This document shows, one piece after another, positions 7,846 through 16,735 of a stretch of DNA of 64,000 bases (within the stretch, counting starts at the first letter, position 1; each line of letters opens with the position of its first letter). The notes beneath the pieces were generated by a model. It was not told where the DNA came from. It saw nothing but the letters and a program-made list of their open reading frames with translations, and did no database searches. Source of the DNA: Defluviitalea phaphyphila (GTDB lineage: Bacteria > Bacillota > Clostridia > Lachnospirales > Defluviitaleaceae); assembly GCF_001466305.1 (NCBI RefSeq), contig NZ_JWID01000004.1, positions 198,339 through 262,338 of the forward strand. Direction: 5' to 3'. The translations under genes and the position numbers were made by a program.

Positions 7846-9034
7846 ATTTCATATTATACAATTGAGCTAATTTTTCAAATGCGGGTAAAGATTTTTGTAT
7901 TTTTTCATAGGAAACACAATATGATAATCTTACATGTCCTGGACATCCAAAAGTTGAACCAGGTACTAATAATAAATTAAATTTTTTAGCATCTTCACAG
8001 AATTTTTTATCATCTTCTATAGGAGTTCTAGGAAATAAATAAAATGCTCCTTTGGGCTTTATACATTTAAATCCAAGATTTATCAAATGATTGTATAACA
8101 AATCTCTATTTTTTTTGTATATATTTACATCTACTTCAGAATCTAAACAATCTGCAATTACTCTTTGAAAAAGAGATGGAGCATTTACAAATCCAAGGAT
8201 TCTATTAGCAACATTTAAAGCTTGCATTATATCTTCATAACCGTCCATATTAGGATTAGCAACTATATATCCTATTCTTTCTCCAGGTATAGATAAGGAT
8301 TTACTATATGAATATCCTATGAATGAATTTTTATAATATTTTAATATATAAGGCACTTCTACTCCATCATATGCAATTTCTCTATAAGGCTCGTCAGATA
8401 TAAGATATATACTATTTCCAAATTCCTTTTCTTTCTCATTTAAAACCTTAGCCAATTCCTTTATAGCTTTTTCTGAATAAACAACTCCTGTTGGATTATT
8501 AGGAGAATTAATTATAACAGCTTTTGTTTTTCTTGTTATTTTATCTTTTAATATTTCTATATTAGGCTCAAAAGTATCTACATCTGGAGGCACTACTACT
8601 AATTCTCCATCAAAATTATTTACATAATTTTTATATTCTCCAAAGAAAGGAGCAAATACAATAACTTCATCTCCAGGATTTAACAAAGTTTTAAAAATAA
8701 TATTTAATCCTCCAGCTGCTCCACAAGTCATAACTATGCTGTCTAATGATAAATTCAAATTATACTTTTTATTAATAAAATCTGCAATCTTATTTCTTAC
8801 ATCAGGATATCCTGAATTATTCATGTAACCATGAATAACATTAGGAGACTCCGTATCTAATATTCTTTTAATAGATGTTTTAATATCTTCAGGAGGAGCT
8901 ACATTAGGATTCCCTAAACTAAAATCAAAAACATTTTCTTCTCCATACATATCTGCTAATTTTTTCCCTTCTTCAAACATAGCTCGAATTACAGAACTAT
9001 TAGCTACTAAAATTTTCATTTTATTAGATATCAT
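7844..9034 (-). CDS. Pyridoxal-phosphate aminotransferase, class I/II
   Basis: A 396-aa enzyme of the aspartate aminotransferase fold. PLP-binding Lys245 lies in GYSYSKSLSIPGERIGY, with SPNNPTG (about 177-183), SDEPYREI (about 213-220) and the C-terminal Arg in HVRLSYC. It transfers an amino group between an amino acid and a 2-keto acid; the substrate is not determined. The start is ATG 9034, with AAAAGGAG nine bases upstream; a longer reading from 9061 has no RBS. The order of motifs matches the clostridial aminotransferase group annotated as aspartate or unspecific aminotransferase. Confidence 0.85.
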   Translation of the reverse strand: MISNKMKILVANSSVIRAMFEEGKKLADMYGEENVFDFSLGNPNVAPPEDIKTSIKRILDTESPNVIHGYMNNSGYPDVRNKIADFINKKYNLNLSLDSIVMTCGAAGGLNIIFKTLLNPGDEVIVFAPFFGEYKNYVNNFDGELVVVPPDVDTFEPNIEILKDKITRKTKAVIINSPNNPTGVVYSEKAIKELAKVLNEKEKEFGNSIYLISDEPYREIAYDGVEVPYILKYYKNSFIGYSYSKSLSIPGERIGYIVANPNMDGYEDIMQALNVANRILGFVNAPSLFQRVIADCLDSEVDVNIYKKNRDLLYNHLINLGFKCIKPKGAFYLFPRTPIEDDKKFCEDAKKFNLLLVPGSTFGCPGHVRLSYCVSYEKIQKSLPAFEKLAQLYNMK

Positions 9035-9141
9035 ACCTATTCTCCTTTTGTAATAATTCATTTTTTTTAATATATTTATAATATTGTACTATTTATATTT
9101 ATTAAAATCAATAATTTGAAAATTGAAATAAATTTTTACCT

Positions 9142-9170
9142 AAAAAATAAACCTGGCATATTTCCCAGGT
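9142..9170 (-). terminator. Terminator after the ttcA-like gene
   Basis: On the minus strand, ACCTGG...CCAGGT forms a 6-bp stem with an 8-nt loop, followed by TTATTTTTTA. It lies 16 bp past the stop codon. Confidence 0.65.
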
Positions 9171-9185
9171 AAAACAAGAATACTT

Positions 9186-10016
9186 TTATTTTTCGTCATA
9201 ATCATCTAAAAAGCTATGCTTTATACCATTTTTCTGATATCCAATAACCGTATCTAAATTAACATTATGTACACTTCTAAAAATATTCATCTCTATATGA
9301 GGATTTGTTTGCCTAAACTTCTTTATTAAAGCTTTCATTTCTTGACGTTTTGACCCTATACCACTATCTCCTAACATACAATTTTCTGTAAGTCGACAAG
9401 CACATTGAATAAATTGTAAGTTATTATATCTTTTCCATGCAATAATATCTGCTTCCTTAACTAAATATAAAGGCCTTATAAGTTCCATTCCTTCATAATT
9501 AGTACTATGTAACTTAGGCATCATAGTTTTAATTTGTCCACTATATAACATACTCATTAAAATTGTTTCTATAACATCATCAAAATGATGACCTAAAGCT
9601 ATTTTATTGCATCCTAATTCTTTTGCATTTTTATATAAATACCCTCTTCTCATCCTTGCACATAAATAACAAGGAGAATCACTAACTTCTGCTACAATAT
9701 TATATATATCTGTTTCAAATATTTTTATTGGTATATTTAGATATTTACTATTATCAATAATAATTTGTCTATTTCTAGGATTATATCCTGGGTCCATTAC
9801 TAAAAATTCTAATTCAAAATCTATTTTCCCATGCCTTTGTATTTCTTGCATACATTTGGCCAATAACGTGGAATCTTTTCCCCCAGAAATACAAACTGCT
9901 ATTTTATCTCCCTCTTTTATTAATTCATAATCATTAATAGCTGTAATAAATTTTGACCATATTTGTTTACGATATTTTTTTATAATACTTCTTTCTACTT
10001 CTTTATATTTCTCCAT
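9186..10016 (-). CDS. TtcA-family tRNA thiolation ATPase
   Basis: A 276-aa PP-loop ATPase. SGGKDS (residues 44-49) binds ATP; the pair Cys116/Cys119 in SPCYLCARMRRG, with further Cys in CACRLTENC, matches the iron-sulfur and thiolation cysteines of TtcA/TtuA-type enzymes; GHHFDD (142-147) completes the core. E. coli TtcA makes 2-thiocytidine in tRNA; clostridial relatives are commonly placed in the same family without proof. The gene starts 8 bp behind a cysteine desulfurase gene, which fits a sulfur-donor pair. RBS AGGGGG precedes the ATG. Confidence 0.8.
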   Translation of the reverse strand: MEKYKEVERSIIKKYRKQIWSKFITAINDYELIKEGDKIAVCISGGKDSTLLAKCMQEIQRHGKIDFELEFLVMDPGYNPRNRQIIIDNSKYLNIPIKIFETDIYNIVAEVSDSPCYLCARMRRGYLYKNAKELGCNKIALGHHFDDVIETILMSMLYSGQIKTMMPKLHSTNYEGMELIRPLYLVKEADIIAWKRYNNLQFIQCACRLTENCMLGDSGIGSKRQEMKALIKKFRQTNPHIEMNIFRSVHNVNLDTVIGYQKNGIKHSFLDDYDEK

Positions 10017-10024
10017 ATTTCCCC

Positions 10025-11146
10025 CTACTTCACTAATTTTTTATAACATTTATCAAAACAATCTAAAAAAGTATCTATATCTTCCATAGTAGTATAATGA
10101 CTTAAACTAATTCTTAAAGTGGATAAAGCTAATTTTCTATCCTTTGTAATAGCATATACTGGCCTTGAAGGAGTGTTAGGAGCACAGCAAGCAGATTTAG
10201 TTGAAACATATATATCATAGTTTTCTAATTCTTTTTGAAAATTTGTTGTACTAATTCCTTTTATGCTTATATTTAATATATAAGGAATAGATTTATCTGT
10301 ACTATTAATTCTTACCTTTGAATACTCTTTTAAAGATTGTTGTAATCTTTGATTTAAATTTTTGACATATTGATATTTATTTTCTATATCCATATTAGCT
10401 AAAGAAATTGCTTTCTCTGCAGAAGCTATTAACGCAAGATTAGGAGTCCCGCTTCTAAATATAGTTGTACTTATTCCTCCATGAATTAAGGGCTCTAGTA
10501 ACACATTTTCTTTTTTAATTAAAATTCCTATCCCGTTTAATCCATAAAATTTATGAGGTGCAAAACTAATTAAATCAATATTTTCAAATGAAACAGGTAT
10601 CTTCCCTATTGCTTGAGTAGCATCCACATGAAAAAAACAATTAGGATAAGATAATAATATTTTTCCTATTTCATTAATATCCTGTTTTATCCCTACTTCA
10701 CTATCTACATAGCCAATAGAAACTAATATTGTATCTTCCCTTAGTAATTCTTTTAAATGTTCTAAATCCACTAACCCATTATCTAAAACATCTACATAAT
10801 CTATCTCAAATCCTTGATTTTGTAATGCAGTTAAAGGTCCTGTAACGGAAGAATGTTCTAAATAAGTTGAAATAATATGCTTTCCATATCTTTTATATTC
10901 ATTAGCAATCCCTTTAATTGCTAAATTATTTGCCTCTGTAGCTCCTGATGTATAAATTATTTCACTCTCTTTTACTTTTAAAATTTCAGCAATTTTTTTA
11001 GTAGATAAATCTAAACAACTTTTAGCTTCTTGTCCTAGTTTATGAGTTGAATTAGGATTGCCTATATATGACTTTGATATATCATAAAAAGTTTTTAAAA
11101 CTTCTTCATTAACAGGAGTAGTAGCTGCATAATCTAAATAAATCAT
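10025..11146 (-). CDS. Cysteine desulfurase (NifS/IscS family)
   Basis: A 373-aa PLP enzyme. Lys199 lies in FAPHKFYGLNG, the cofactor pocket contains His in EHSSV and the sequence HVDATQAIGK, and the persulfide loop carries Cys320-Cys321 (KSACCAPNTPSRP). It takes sulfur from cysteine as an enzyme-bound persulfide for thiolation or Fe-S assembly. It is the first gene of a pair with the TtcA-like gene. RBS GAGAGGG precedes the ATG. No iscU follows, so tRNA thiolation is the more likely role here; this is inferred from context. Confidence 0.88.
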   Translation of the reverse strand: MIYLDYAATTPVNEEVLKTFYDISKSYIGNPNSTHKLGQEAKSCLDLSTKKIAEILKVKESEIIYTSGATEANNLAIKGIANEYKRYGKHIISTYLEHSSVTGPLTALQNQGFEIDYVDVLDNGLVDLEHLKELLREDTILVSIGYVDSEVGIKQDINEIGKILLSYPNCFFHVDATQAIGKIPVSFENIDLISFAPHKFYGLNGIGILIKKENVLLEPLIHGGISTTIFRSGTPNLALIASAEKAISLANMDIENKYQYVKNLNQRLQQSLKEYSKVRINSTDKSIPYILNISIKGISTTNFQKELENYDIYVSTKSACCAPNTPSRPVYAITKDRKLALSTLRISLSHYTTMEDIDTFLDCFDKCYKKLVK

Positions 11147-11358
11147 TATATTCCCTCTCTTTATTGAATATCCATTTTATACCTATGCATATATATAAAA
11201 ATACTTCGAATTAAATAATACTTTTACAAAGAATATTTGTCAACATAAAATAAATCTATTAAATATATAATAATAGTTAACTTTAAAAAATAAATTTACT
11301 TGATTTTATAAAGTTTATATGATAAAATTACATAAAATCAAAAAAAGGAGCGTTGGTA

Positions 11359-12708
11359 ATGGAATCTTTAATATCAGCAAATCATATTAATTTTGCCCTA
11401 GTATTTATAGAAGGTATTTTATCCTTTTTTTCCCCTTGTGTTATCCCTATTATTCCTGTTTATATGGGGTATTTAGCTGGGAATACAGATGATATTGGAC
11501 AAAATGGTAAAATTATTTATAATAGAACCAAAGTATTTTTGCATACTATCTTTTTTGTATTAGGGATTTCTTTTTCCTTTTTTATTTTAGGAATGTCTTT
11601 TTCTGCTATAGGGAAATTTTTTCAAAGTAATAGGTTGCTTTTTACAAGAATATCAGGGATACTTATTATAATTTTAGGATTATTCCAAGTAGGAATTTTT
11701 GAATTTAAATTTCTCAATAGAGAAAGAAAATTTCATCTTAATTTGGCTAATAAACAAGCAAATCCTTTTATAGCATTAATTATGGGATTCACCTTTAGTT
11801 TTGCTTGGACTCCTTGCGTTGGGCCTGCTCTTTCATCAGTATTAATTTTAGCTTCTAGTGCTAAAACTTCTCTTTTAGGAAATGCTTTAGTTTTAGTATA
11901 TGCTATTGGTTTTATTATCCCTTTTTTATTACTTGGAATTTTTACTACACAAGCATTAAATTTTTTTAATTCTCATAGAAAGTTATTAAAATACACAGTA
12001 AAACTTGGAGGTATTATACTTATTTTAATGGGAATTATGACTTTTACTGGATGGATGAATGGAGTATCTAGTTATCTAAATTCCTTTATTTCTTCATCTA
12101 CTTCTCAAAACCAAAATGCTAAAAATATAAATGAAGAATCTTTAGAAAATAATCAAACATCTCATGAGGAAGAAATTATCGAAGAAAAAGAAGATATAAA
12201 ACAAGAAAACGTAGAAGAAAATTCAGAAGATGAAAACTCAGAAGAGAAAAAAATTCCTGCTATCGATTTTACATTAATAGATCAGTATGGTAATGAACAT
12301 ACATTATCTGATTATAAAGGAAAAGTTATATTCTTAAATTTTTGGGCAACCTGGTGCCCGCCTTGTCAAGCAGAAATGCCTGATATAGAAGAACTTTATA
12401 ATGAGTATGGTCAAAATGAAGGGGATGTTATATTTTTAGGAGTTGCTAATCCAAGAAGTGAAGATAATATAAATACTAGAGAATTAACTAAAGAAGAAAT
12501 CATTTCATTTTTAGAAGAAAACGGATATACATTCCCTTCAGTATTTGATGAAACAGGAGAAATCTATTATCAATATGGTATTTCTTCTTTCCCAACTACT
12601 TTCTTAATAGATAAAGAAGGTAATATCAAAGGATATGCTAGAGGTATGCTTACTAAGGATATTATGAAAAATGCTATTGAAGAAACATTAAATTCTGAAG
12701 ATGAATAA
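11359..12708 (+). CDS. CcdA/DsbD membrane domain fused to a TlpA-type thioredoxin
   Basis: A 449-aa fusion. Residues 1-240 form a six-helix CcdA-like electron conduit with the paired membrane cysteines Cys27 (FSPCVIP) and Cys153 (WTPCVGP). An acidic linker (about 250-297) joins it to an extracytoplasmic thioredoxin-like domain with WCPPC (Cys333, Cys336) and a cis-Pro in SFPTTFLID. It should carry reducing power from cytoplasmic thioredoxin to the outside. The start is ATG 11359: AAAAGGAG lies 8 bases before it, while the in-frame TTG at 11353 is too close. An HxlR regulator gene follows after 26 bp. Confidence 0.88.
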   Translation: MESLISANHINFALVFIEGILSFFSPCVIPIIPVYMGYLAGNTDDIGQNGKIIYNRTKVFLHTIFFVLGISFSFFILGMSFSAIGKFFQSNRLLFTRISGILIIILGLFQVGIFEFKFLNRERKFHLNLANKQANPFIALIMGFTFSFAWTPCVGPALSSVLILASSAKTSLLGNALVLVYAIGFIIPFLLLGIFTTQALNFFNSHRKLLKYTVKLGGIILILMGIMTFTGWMNGVSSYLNSFISSSTSQNQNAKNINEESLENNQTSHEEEIIEEKEDIKQENVEENSEDENSEEKKIPAIDFTLIDQYGNEHTLSDYKGKVIFLNFWATWCPPCQAEMPDIEELYNEYGQNEGDVIFLGVANPRSEDNINTRELTKEEIISFLEENGYTFPSVFDETGEIYYQYGISSFPTTFLIDKEGNIKGYARGMLTKDIMKNAIEETLNSEDE

Positions 12709-12734
12709 AATTTATAGAAAGAAGGACTTGCTTT

Positions 12735-13166
12735 ATGAAGAACTTATATAATTTCCCTTGTAATATTGCACAAACCTTAAACATTATAGGAGATAAATGG
12801 ACATTACTTATATTACGTGCATTATCCAATGGAAATGATACTTATAATAAGTTATTAAATAATCTTGAGGGGATTCCTAGTAATCTCCTCTCAAGTCGTT
12901 TAAAAAGTTTAGAAGAAGATGAACTTATAACATCTGTATTATATCAAAAACATCCTCCTCGCTATAAATATATTCTTACAGAAAGCGGAAAAGATTTAGA
13001 AGATGTATTTAATACTATTATCCTTTGGGGAGAAAAACATTTAAAAAAATGTTATAAAGAGTTAGTTCATAGTTCCTGTAATCATAAAATTCAAATTCAA
13101 TATTTTTGTCCTCACTGTCAAAAAACAATTGATAAAAATGAAATTTTAGTAAAAGATACACCTTAA
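12735..13166 (+). CDS. HxlR-family winged-helix regulator with C-terminal Cys motif
   Basis: A 143-aa regulator. The HxlR signature CNIAQTLNIIGDKWTLLILR lies at the N-terminus, including the conserved Cys (residue 9), followed by the winged helix (LSSRLKSLEEDELI, PPRYKYILTESG). The C-terminus adds CNHKIQIQYFCPHCQ, a CxxC-containing zinc-ribbon-like tail not usual in short HxlR proteins. Many HxlR proteins sense disulfide or electrophile stress, which would fit control of the preceding thiol-electron carrier. RBS GAAGG precedes the ATG. Confidence 0.82.
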   Translation: MKNLYNFPCNIAQTLNIIGDKWTLLILRALSNGNDTYNKLLNNLEGIPSNLLSSRLKSLEEDELITSVLYQKHPPRYKYILTESGKDLEDVFNTIILWGEKHLKKCYKELVHSSCNHKIQIQYFCPHCQKTIDKNEILVKDTP

Positions 13167-13195
13167 AAAGGTTAGGATAACTCCTAACCTTTTTA
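13166..13195. terminator. Bidirectional terminator
   Basis: AAAAAGGTTAGGA and TCCTAACCTTTTT form a perfect 13-bp stem with a TAAC loop, between two converging genes. Confidence 0.88.
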
Positions 13196-13672
13196 ATATC
13201 CCATTTCTCTTAAAATTCCTGCTAATACTTTAAGACGTTCTCCTATAAGTTCTCCATCATCACTTAGAGCTTGATTAAACAACTGAATATCTTCATCTAT
13301 TTTTTCATTTTCTGTGCATATTTTTACTGTCATAGCATCTCCCTGCAATCCTACTCTATCTATTACAGGCTTTTCTTCATCATATAATTTTTTATATCTA
13401 TAAGCATCTTGAAAATGTAATTTTGCTCTGCAAACTAAAATTGCTAAGTCTAGTACTCTATGAAGAGGTAATTCTTCTGATTGTCTTGACCATTTTTCTC
13501 CAGTATGTCTCCATACCTTAGCTGAAATATCAACCTTTCCCCTATCATTCCACTGAGCTAATCCTAAAGAAATTCCTTTTGCATCTGTATTATATGCATA
13601 TCTTCCATCAACATTTTCATAATTTTCACATACAATAACCGGTTTATGCTTTAATGTAGTAGGTATTTTCAT
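13193..13672 (-). CDS. DUF6530-like conserved protein
   Basis: A 159-aa soluble protein. It begins MKIPTTLKHKPVIV and contains LGLAQWNDRGKVDISAKVWR and RQSEELPLHRVLDLAILVCR, blocks known from a conserved clostridial family of unknown function (DUF6530, identified from memory). No catalytic motif is evident. RBS AAGGAG precedes the ATG. Upstream lies a cluster of TTAGTAA repeats with an inverted copy, suggesting a dedicated repressor site. Confidence 0.65.
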   Translation of the reverse strand: MKIPTTLKHKPVIVCENYENVDGRYAYNTDAKGISLGLAQWNDRGKVDISAKVWRHTGEKWSRQSEELPLHRVLDLAILVCRAKLHFQDAYRYKKLYDEEKPVIDRVGLQGDAMTVKICTENEKIDEDIQLFNQALSDDGELIGERLKVLAGILREMGY

Positions 13673-13702
13673 TGTATTTTCTCCTTATTTATAATTATTA
13701 AT

Positions 13703-13734
13703 TTAGTAATTTAGTAAATTAGTAAATTACTAAT
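13703..13734. promoter_or_regulatory. TTAGTAA repeat cluster, candidate operator
   Basis: TTAGTAA occurs three times at 8-bp steps (13703, 13711, 13719), and the last copy forms the inverted repeat ATTAGTAA-A-TTACTAAT (13718-13734). It lies 31 bp upstream of the DUF6530-like gene. The shape suits a dimeric winged-helix repressor. The repeats are AT-only apart from one G, so chance is possible. Confidence 0.4.
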
Positions 13735-13939
13735 TAAGTATAATTAATTGTATATGATATGTCAATGTTTTATTTAAATTATTTAATATTTACTTTGATT
13801 TTTTATTAAAATACAAATTTTATTTCCAATATTTATTTATTTATTTTTATTGTATTTTTACTTAAATTGATTGAGTTTTTTTTACATATATGATAATATA
13901 TAAATAAATTTGGTAATAAATAAAAAAGGGGGTATAATA

Positions 13940-14959
13940 TTGTATTATTTTAAAAAAGAAAATACTTTTTTAGAGGAATTTAATAAAAGTTCAAAATTAA
14001 AATATAATAAAATAGGAAATATTAAACCTATATTTTGGATTATAAATTTTTTAATATGTTTTACACTACAAGTTGTTCCTGAATTAATCATATTGATAAT
14101 TTTAATAACTATAGAAAAAATTACAGGCAATAAAAATTTAATACATGACATTAATACTAAAATATTAAATAATCTGTGGATAACTTGGTCTTTTTTAATA
14201 TCTAAAACAAGTTTAGTTATACTATCATTTTTTATGTACATAAAACTAATAGAAAGAAGGCCTTTTAGCTCAATTGGCTTTAAAGTTAATAATAAATTAA
14301 AAAAATATTTTAAGGGTGCAATTATAGCAATTCTTATGCAATTAACTTATTGGATAACTATTCTATTTTTTGGATGGGGAGAAATTTCATCACAACCTAT
14401 TAACTCTACTATCGCTATCGGCTCTTCTGCTATAAAATTTGTTTTATTATTTTTAATATTTTTTGTAGTACAAGGAGCTAGTGAAGAAATAGCTGTAAGA
14501 GGATGGATATTACCTGTACTATCTAAACATTATAAAGTTTATACGTCTATTATTATTTCTTCTTTATTTTTTGGATTTTTACATTTTTTAAATCCTAATC
14601 TTTCTATTTTATCTATAATAAATCTAACTCTTTATGGAATATTTGCTGCTTTATATGCACTATATGATGATGGATTATGGGGTATTTGTGCCCAACATTC
14701 TATTTGGAACTGGTTCATGGGAAACGTTTTAGGACTACCAGTTAGTGGTATGATAATTGGAAAGGTAAGTATAATAGAAACTAAAATTTCAGGTCCTGAA
14801 TGGGTCACAGGAGGAAAATTTGGACCTGAAGGAGGAATAATTGTAAGTATAATACTTAGTATTTCAATTGTAATACTTATAAACCTTCTAATTAAAAAAG
14901 ATATTTTAGTTTCTTCCAAAAAATATTCTAATGTATCTACTAAAACAACCGAAATCTAA
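13940..14959 (+). CDS. CPBP-family intramembrane metalloprotease
   Basis: A 339-aa membrane protein with about eight hydrophobic segments. The CAAX/CPBP (Abi) motifs are complete: GASEEIAVRGW (Glu182, Glu183, Arg187), FFGFLHF (His215) and HSIWNW (His253, Asn257). Such proteins are Rce1-like membrane proteases or bacteriocin-immunity factors; the substrate is unknown. The start is TTG 13940, with AAAGGGGG seven bases upstream; the TTG at 13910 lacks an RBS. No bacteriocin gene is near. A strong terminator follows. Confidence 0.82.
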   Translation: MYYFKKENTFLEEFNKSSKLKYNKIGNIKPIFWIINFLICFTLQVVPELIILIILITIEKITGNKNLIHDINTKILNNLWITWSFLISKTSLVILSFFMYIKLIERRPFSSIGFKVNNKLKKYFKGAIIAILMQLTYWITILFFGWGEISSQPINSTIAIGSSAIKFVLLFLIFFVVQGASEEIAVRGWILPVLSKHYKVYTSIIISSLFFGFLHFLNPNLSILSIINLTLYGIFAALYALYDDGLWGICAQHSIWNWFMGNVLGLPVSGMIIGKVSIIETKISGPEWVTGGKFGPEGGIIVSIILSISIVILINLLIKKDILVSSKKYSNVSTKTTEI

Positions 14960-14993
14960 AAAAGAACTCCTATTAAAACAGGAGTTCTTTTTT
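14958..14993. terminator. Bidirectional terminator
   Basis: AAAAAAGAACTCCT (14958-14971) pairs with AGGAGTTCTTTTTT (14980-14993) between the CPBP gene and converging kduD. Confidence 0.88.
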
Positions 14994-14994
14994 G

Positions 14995-15777
14995 TTATCT
15001 TGCTAGCCATCCACCATCTACTGCTAAAATATGACCATTCATATAATCAGAAGCTTTACTTGCTAAAAATACTACTGCTCCTATAACATCTAAAGGAGTT
15101 CCCCATCTTCCAGCAGGAATTCTTGAAAGTATTTCTGCATTTCTTTTTTCATCTGCTCTAATTGGCGCAGTATTATCTGTTGCAATATATCCTGGTGCGA
15201 TAGCATTAACTTGAATATTTTTATCCGCTAATTCATTGGCAAATGCTTTTGTAAGACCAGCAACTCCATGCTTAGCTGCTGTATACGGAGGTACAAATTT
15301 TCCCCCTTGAAAAGATAACATAGAAGCTATATTGATTATTTTCCCTCCACCTTGCTTTACCATGATTTTAACTGCTTCTTGACTTAAATAATATACTGCA
15401 TTTAAATTAACATCAATAACTTTATTCCAATCTTCATCTTTATATTCAAGAATAGGAGATCTTCTTATTATTCCTGCATTATTAACCAAAATATCTATTC
15501 TTCCGTAAACTTCCATGCATTTTTCAACAGTTTTTGTAATATTTTCTCTGCTTGATAAATCTGCTTGAAAAAATTCTGCTCTTCTTCCTTCTGCTTCAAT
15601 AAGTTTTTTAGTTTCCTCCCAGTTTTTACTATAACTAACAATAAATAAATCTGCTCCTGCTTTTGCTAATCCTACTGCCAATCCTTGTCCAATACCCCTA
15701 TTCCCTCCAGTAATTATAGCAACCTTACCATCTAATCTAAAAAAATCCATTGAAAAATCTGATACTGAAAAACTCAC
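14995..15777 (-). CDS. kduD: 2-dehydro-3-deoxy-D-gluconate 5-dehydrogenase
   Basis: A 260-aa short-chain dehydrogenase. The cofactor motif TGGNRGIGQG (about residues 23-32), NNAG and the catalytic Tyr-Lys in YTAAKHG are present, and the stretches IRRSPILEYKDEDWNKVIDVNLN and RIPAGRWGTPLD (quoted in part) are typical of KduD. It reduces 2,5-diketo-3-deoxygluconate to 2-keto-3-deoxygluconate, the last Kdu step. The start is GTG 15777, with GGAGAG eight bases before it. It lies 28 bp behind kduI and shares its LacI-controlled promoter. Confidence 0.9.
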   Translation of the reverse strand: MSFSVSDFSMDFFRLDGKVAIITGGNRGIGQGLAVGLAKAGADLFIVSYSKNWEETKKLIEAEGRRAEFFQADLSSRENITKTVEKCMEVYGRIDILVNNAGIIRRSPILEYKDEDWNKVIDVNLNAVYYLSQEAVKIMVKQGGGKIINIASMLSFQGGKFVPPYTAAKHGVAGLTKAFANELADKNIQVNAIAPGYIATDNTAPIRADEKRNAEILSRIPAGRWGTPLDVIGAVVFLASKASDYMNGHILAVDGGWLAR

Positions 15778-15805
15778 CTATACTCTCTCCTTTATATATT
15801 TATTA

Positions 15806-16639
15806 TTATTTTAAATCTTTAGTATTAATATGGTCCATATCTGTAAATGTTTGATTTTCTCCAACCATTCCCCAGATAAATGCATAATTCTTGGTTCCAA
15901 CTCCAGAATGGATAGACCAACTTGGAGAAATTACTGCTTGTTCATTTCTAATAACTATATGACGAGTTTCTTGAGGTTGTCCCATAAAATGAAATACTAC
16001 ATTTTCTTCATCCATATCAAAATATAAATATACTTCCATTCTTCTTTCATGAGTATGACAAGGCATAGTATTCCATATACTTCCTGGTTCTAAAATAGTC
16101 ATTCCCATAACCAATTGACAACTTTTACATACAGCAGGATGTATATATTGATTAATAGTTCTTTTGTTACACTCTTCATCACTACCAGCTTCTACTTTAT
16201 TTGCTTTTTCTAAATCTATTTTAACTGTTGGATATGTTTTATGAGCTGTTGCACTATTCATGTAAAATTTAGCTGGATTACTTGCATCTACACTCTCTAA
16301 AATAACTTCTTTTGTTCCCATACCAATATACATACCATCTCTATAATTTAATTCGTATTTTTCTCCATCTACAGTTACAATCCCTGCTCCTCCTATATTA
16401 ATAATTCCTAATTCCCTTCTTTCAAGGAAATATTCTGATCCTAATTCTTTACTATCTCCTTCCAAAACTATTGGAGAGTTAGTAGGAACCGCTGCTGCTA
16501 TAATAATTCTATCTATATGACTATATACCATTTTTAATTCTCCAGGCACAAATAAATCTTCAATTAAAAAATGTTTTCTTAAAGTTTCTGTATCATAACG
16601 TTTCACATCTTCATAATGGCTGGCATGTCTTATATCCAT
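15806..16639 (-). CDS. kduI: 5-keto-4-deoxyuronate isomerase
   Basis: A 277-aa cupin-fold isomerase of exactly the usual KduI length. It opens [18 protein letters not shown], a KduI hallmark, and has the metal-binding set in [16 protein letters not shown] with a later His (SIHSGVG). It turns 4-deoxy-5-ketouronate, made by unsaturated-uronate breakdown, into 2,5-diketo-3-deoxygluconate for KduD. RBS GGAGGGATG lies directly upstream. The gene is first behind a promoter with an overlapping LacI-type palindrome. Confidence 0.95.
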   Translation of the reverse strand: MDIRHASHYEDVKRYDTETLRKHFLIEDLFVPGELKMVYSHIDRIIIAAAVPTNSPIVLEGDSKELGSEYFLERRELGIINIGGAGIVTVDGEKYELNYRDGMYIGMGTKEVILESVDASNPAKFYMNSATAHKTYPTVKIDLEKANKVEAGSDEECNKRTINQYIHPAVCKSCQLVMGMTILEPGSIWNTMPCHTHERRMEVYLYFDMDEENVVFHFMGQPQETRHIVIRNEQAVISPSWSIHSGVGTKNYAFIWGMVGENQTFTDMDHINTKDLK

Positions 16640-16677
16640 ATCATCCCTCCGAAAAACTTGAATATATTATCATCGTT

Positions 16678-16689
16678 ATCGTTAACGAT
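16678..16689. promoter_or_regulatory. LacI-type operator of kduID
   Basis: The perfect palindrome ATCGTTAACGAT carries the CG-centred half-sites typical of LacI-family operators. It lies just behind the -10 box of the kduID promoter, at about +2 to +13, where a bound repressor would block initiation. The LacI gene next door is the likely binder. Confidence 0.75.
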
Positions 16690-16697
16690 TATAATAT

Positions 16698-16726
16698 ATT
16701 ATATATCCTTTTAAATTAGAAATCAA
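16698..16726 (-). promoter_or_regulatory. SigA promoter of kduID
   Basis: On the minus strand, TTGATT (16721-16726), a 17-bp spacer and a perfect TATAAT (16698-16703). The -35 overlaps the end hairpin of lacI. Confidence 0.7.
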
Positions 16727-16735
16727 GATTTCTAA
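16716..16735 (-). terminator. Hairpin at the lacI stop codon
   Basis: TTAGAAATC-AA-GATTTCTAA is a perfect 9-bp inverted repeat covering the lacI stop. Only a short T-run follows (TTTAAAAGG), so termination is probably partial. Confidence 0.4.

Noticed and set aside
13945..14241. Antisense frame inside the CPBP gene
   Set aside because: It is the reverse reading of an AT-rich membrane gene, without RBS; the sense gene has complete motifs.
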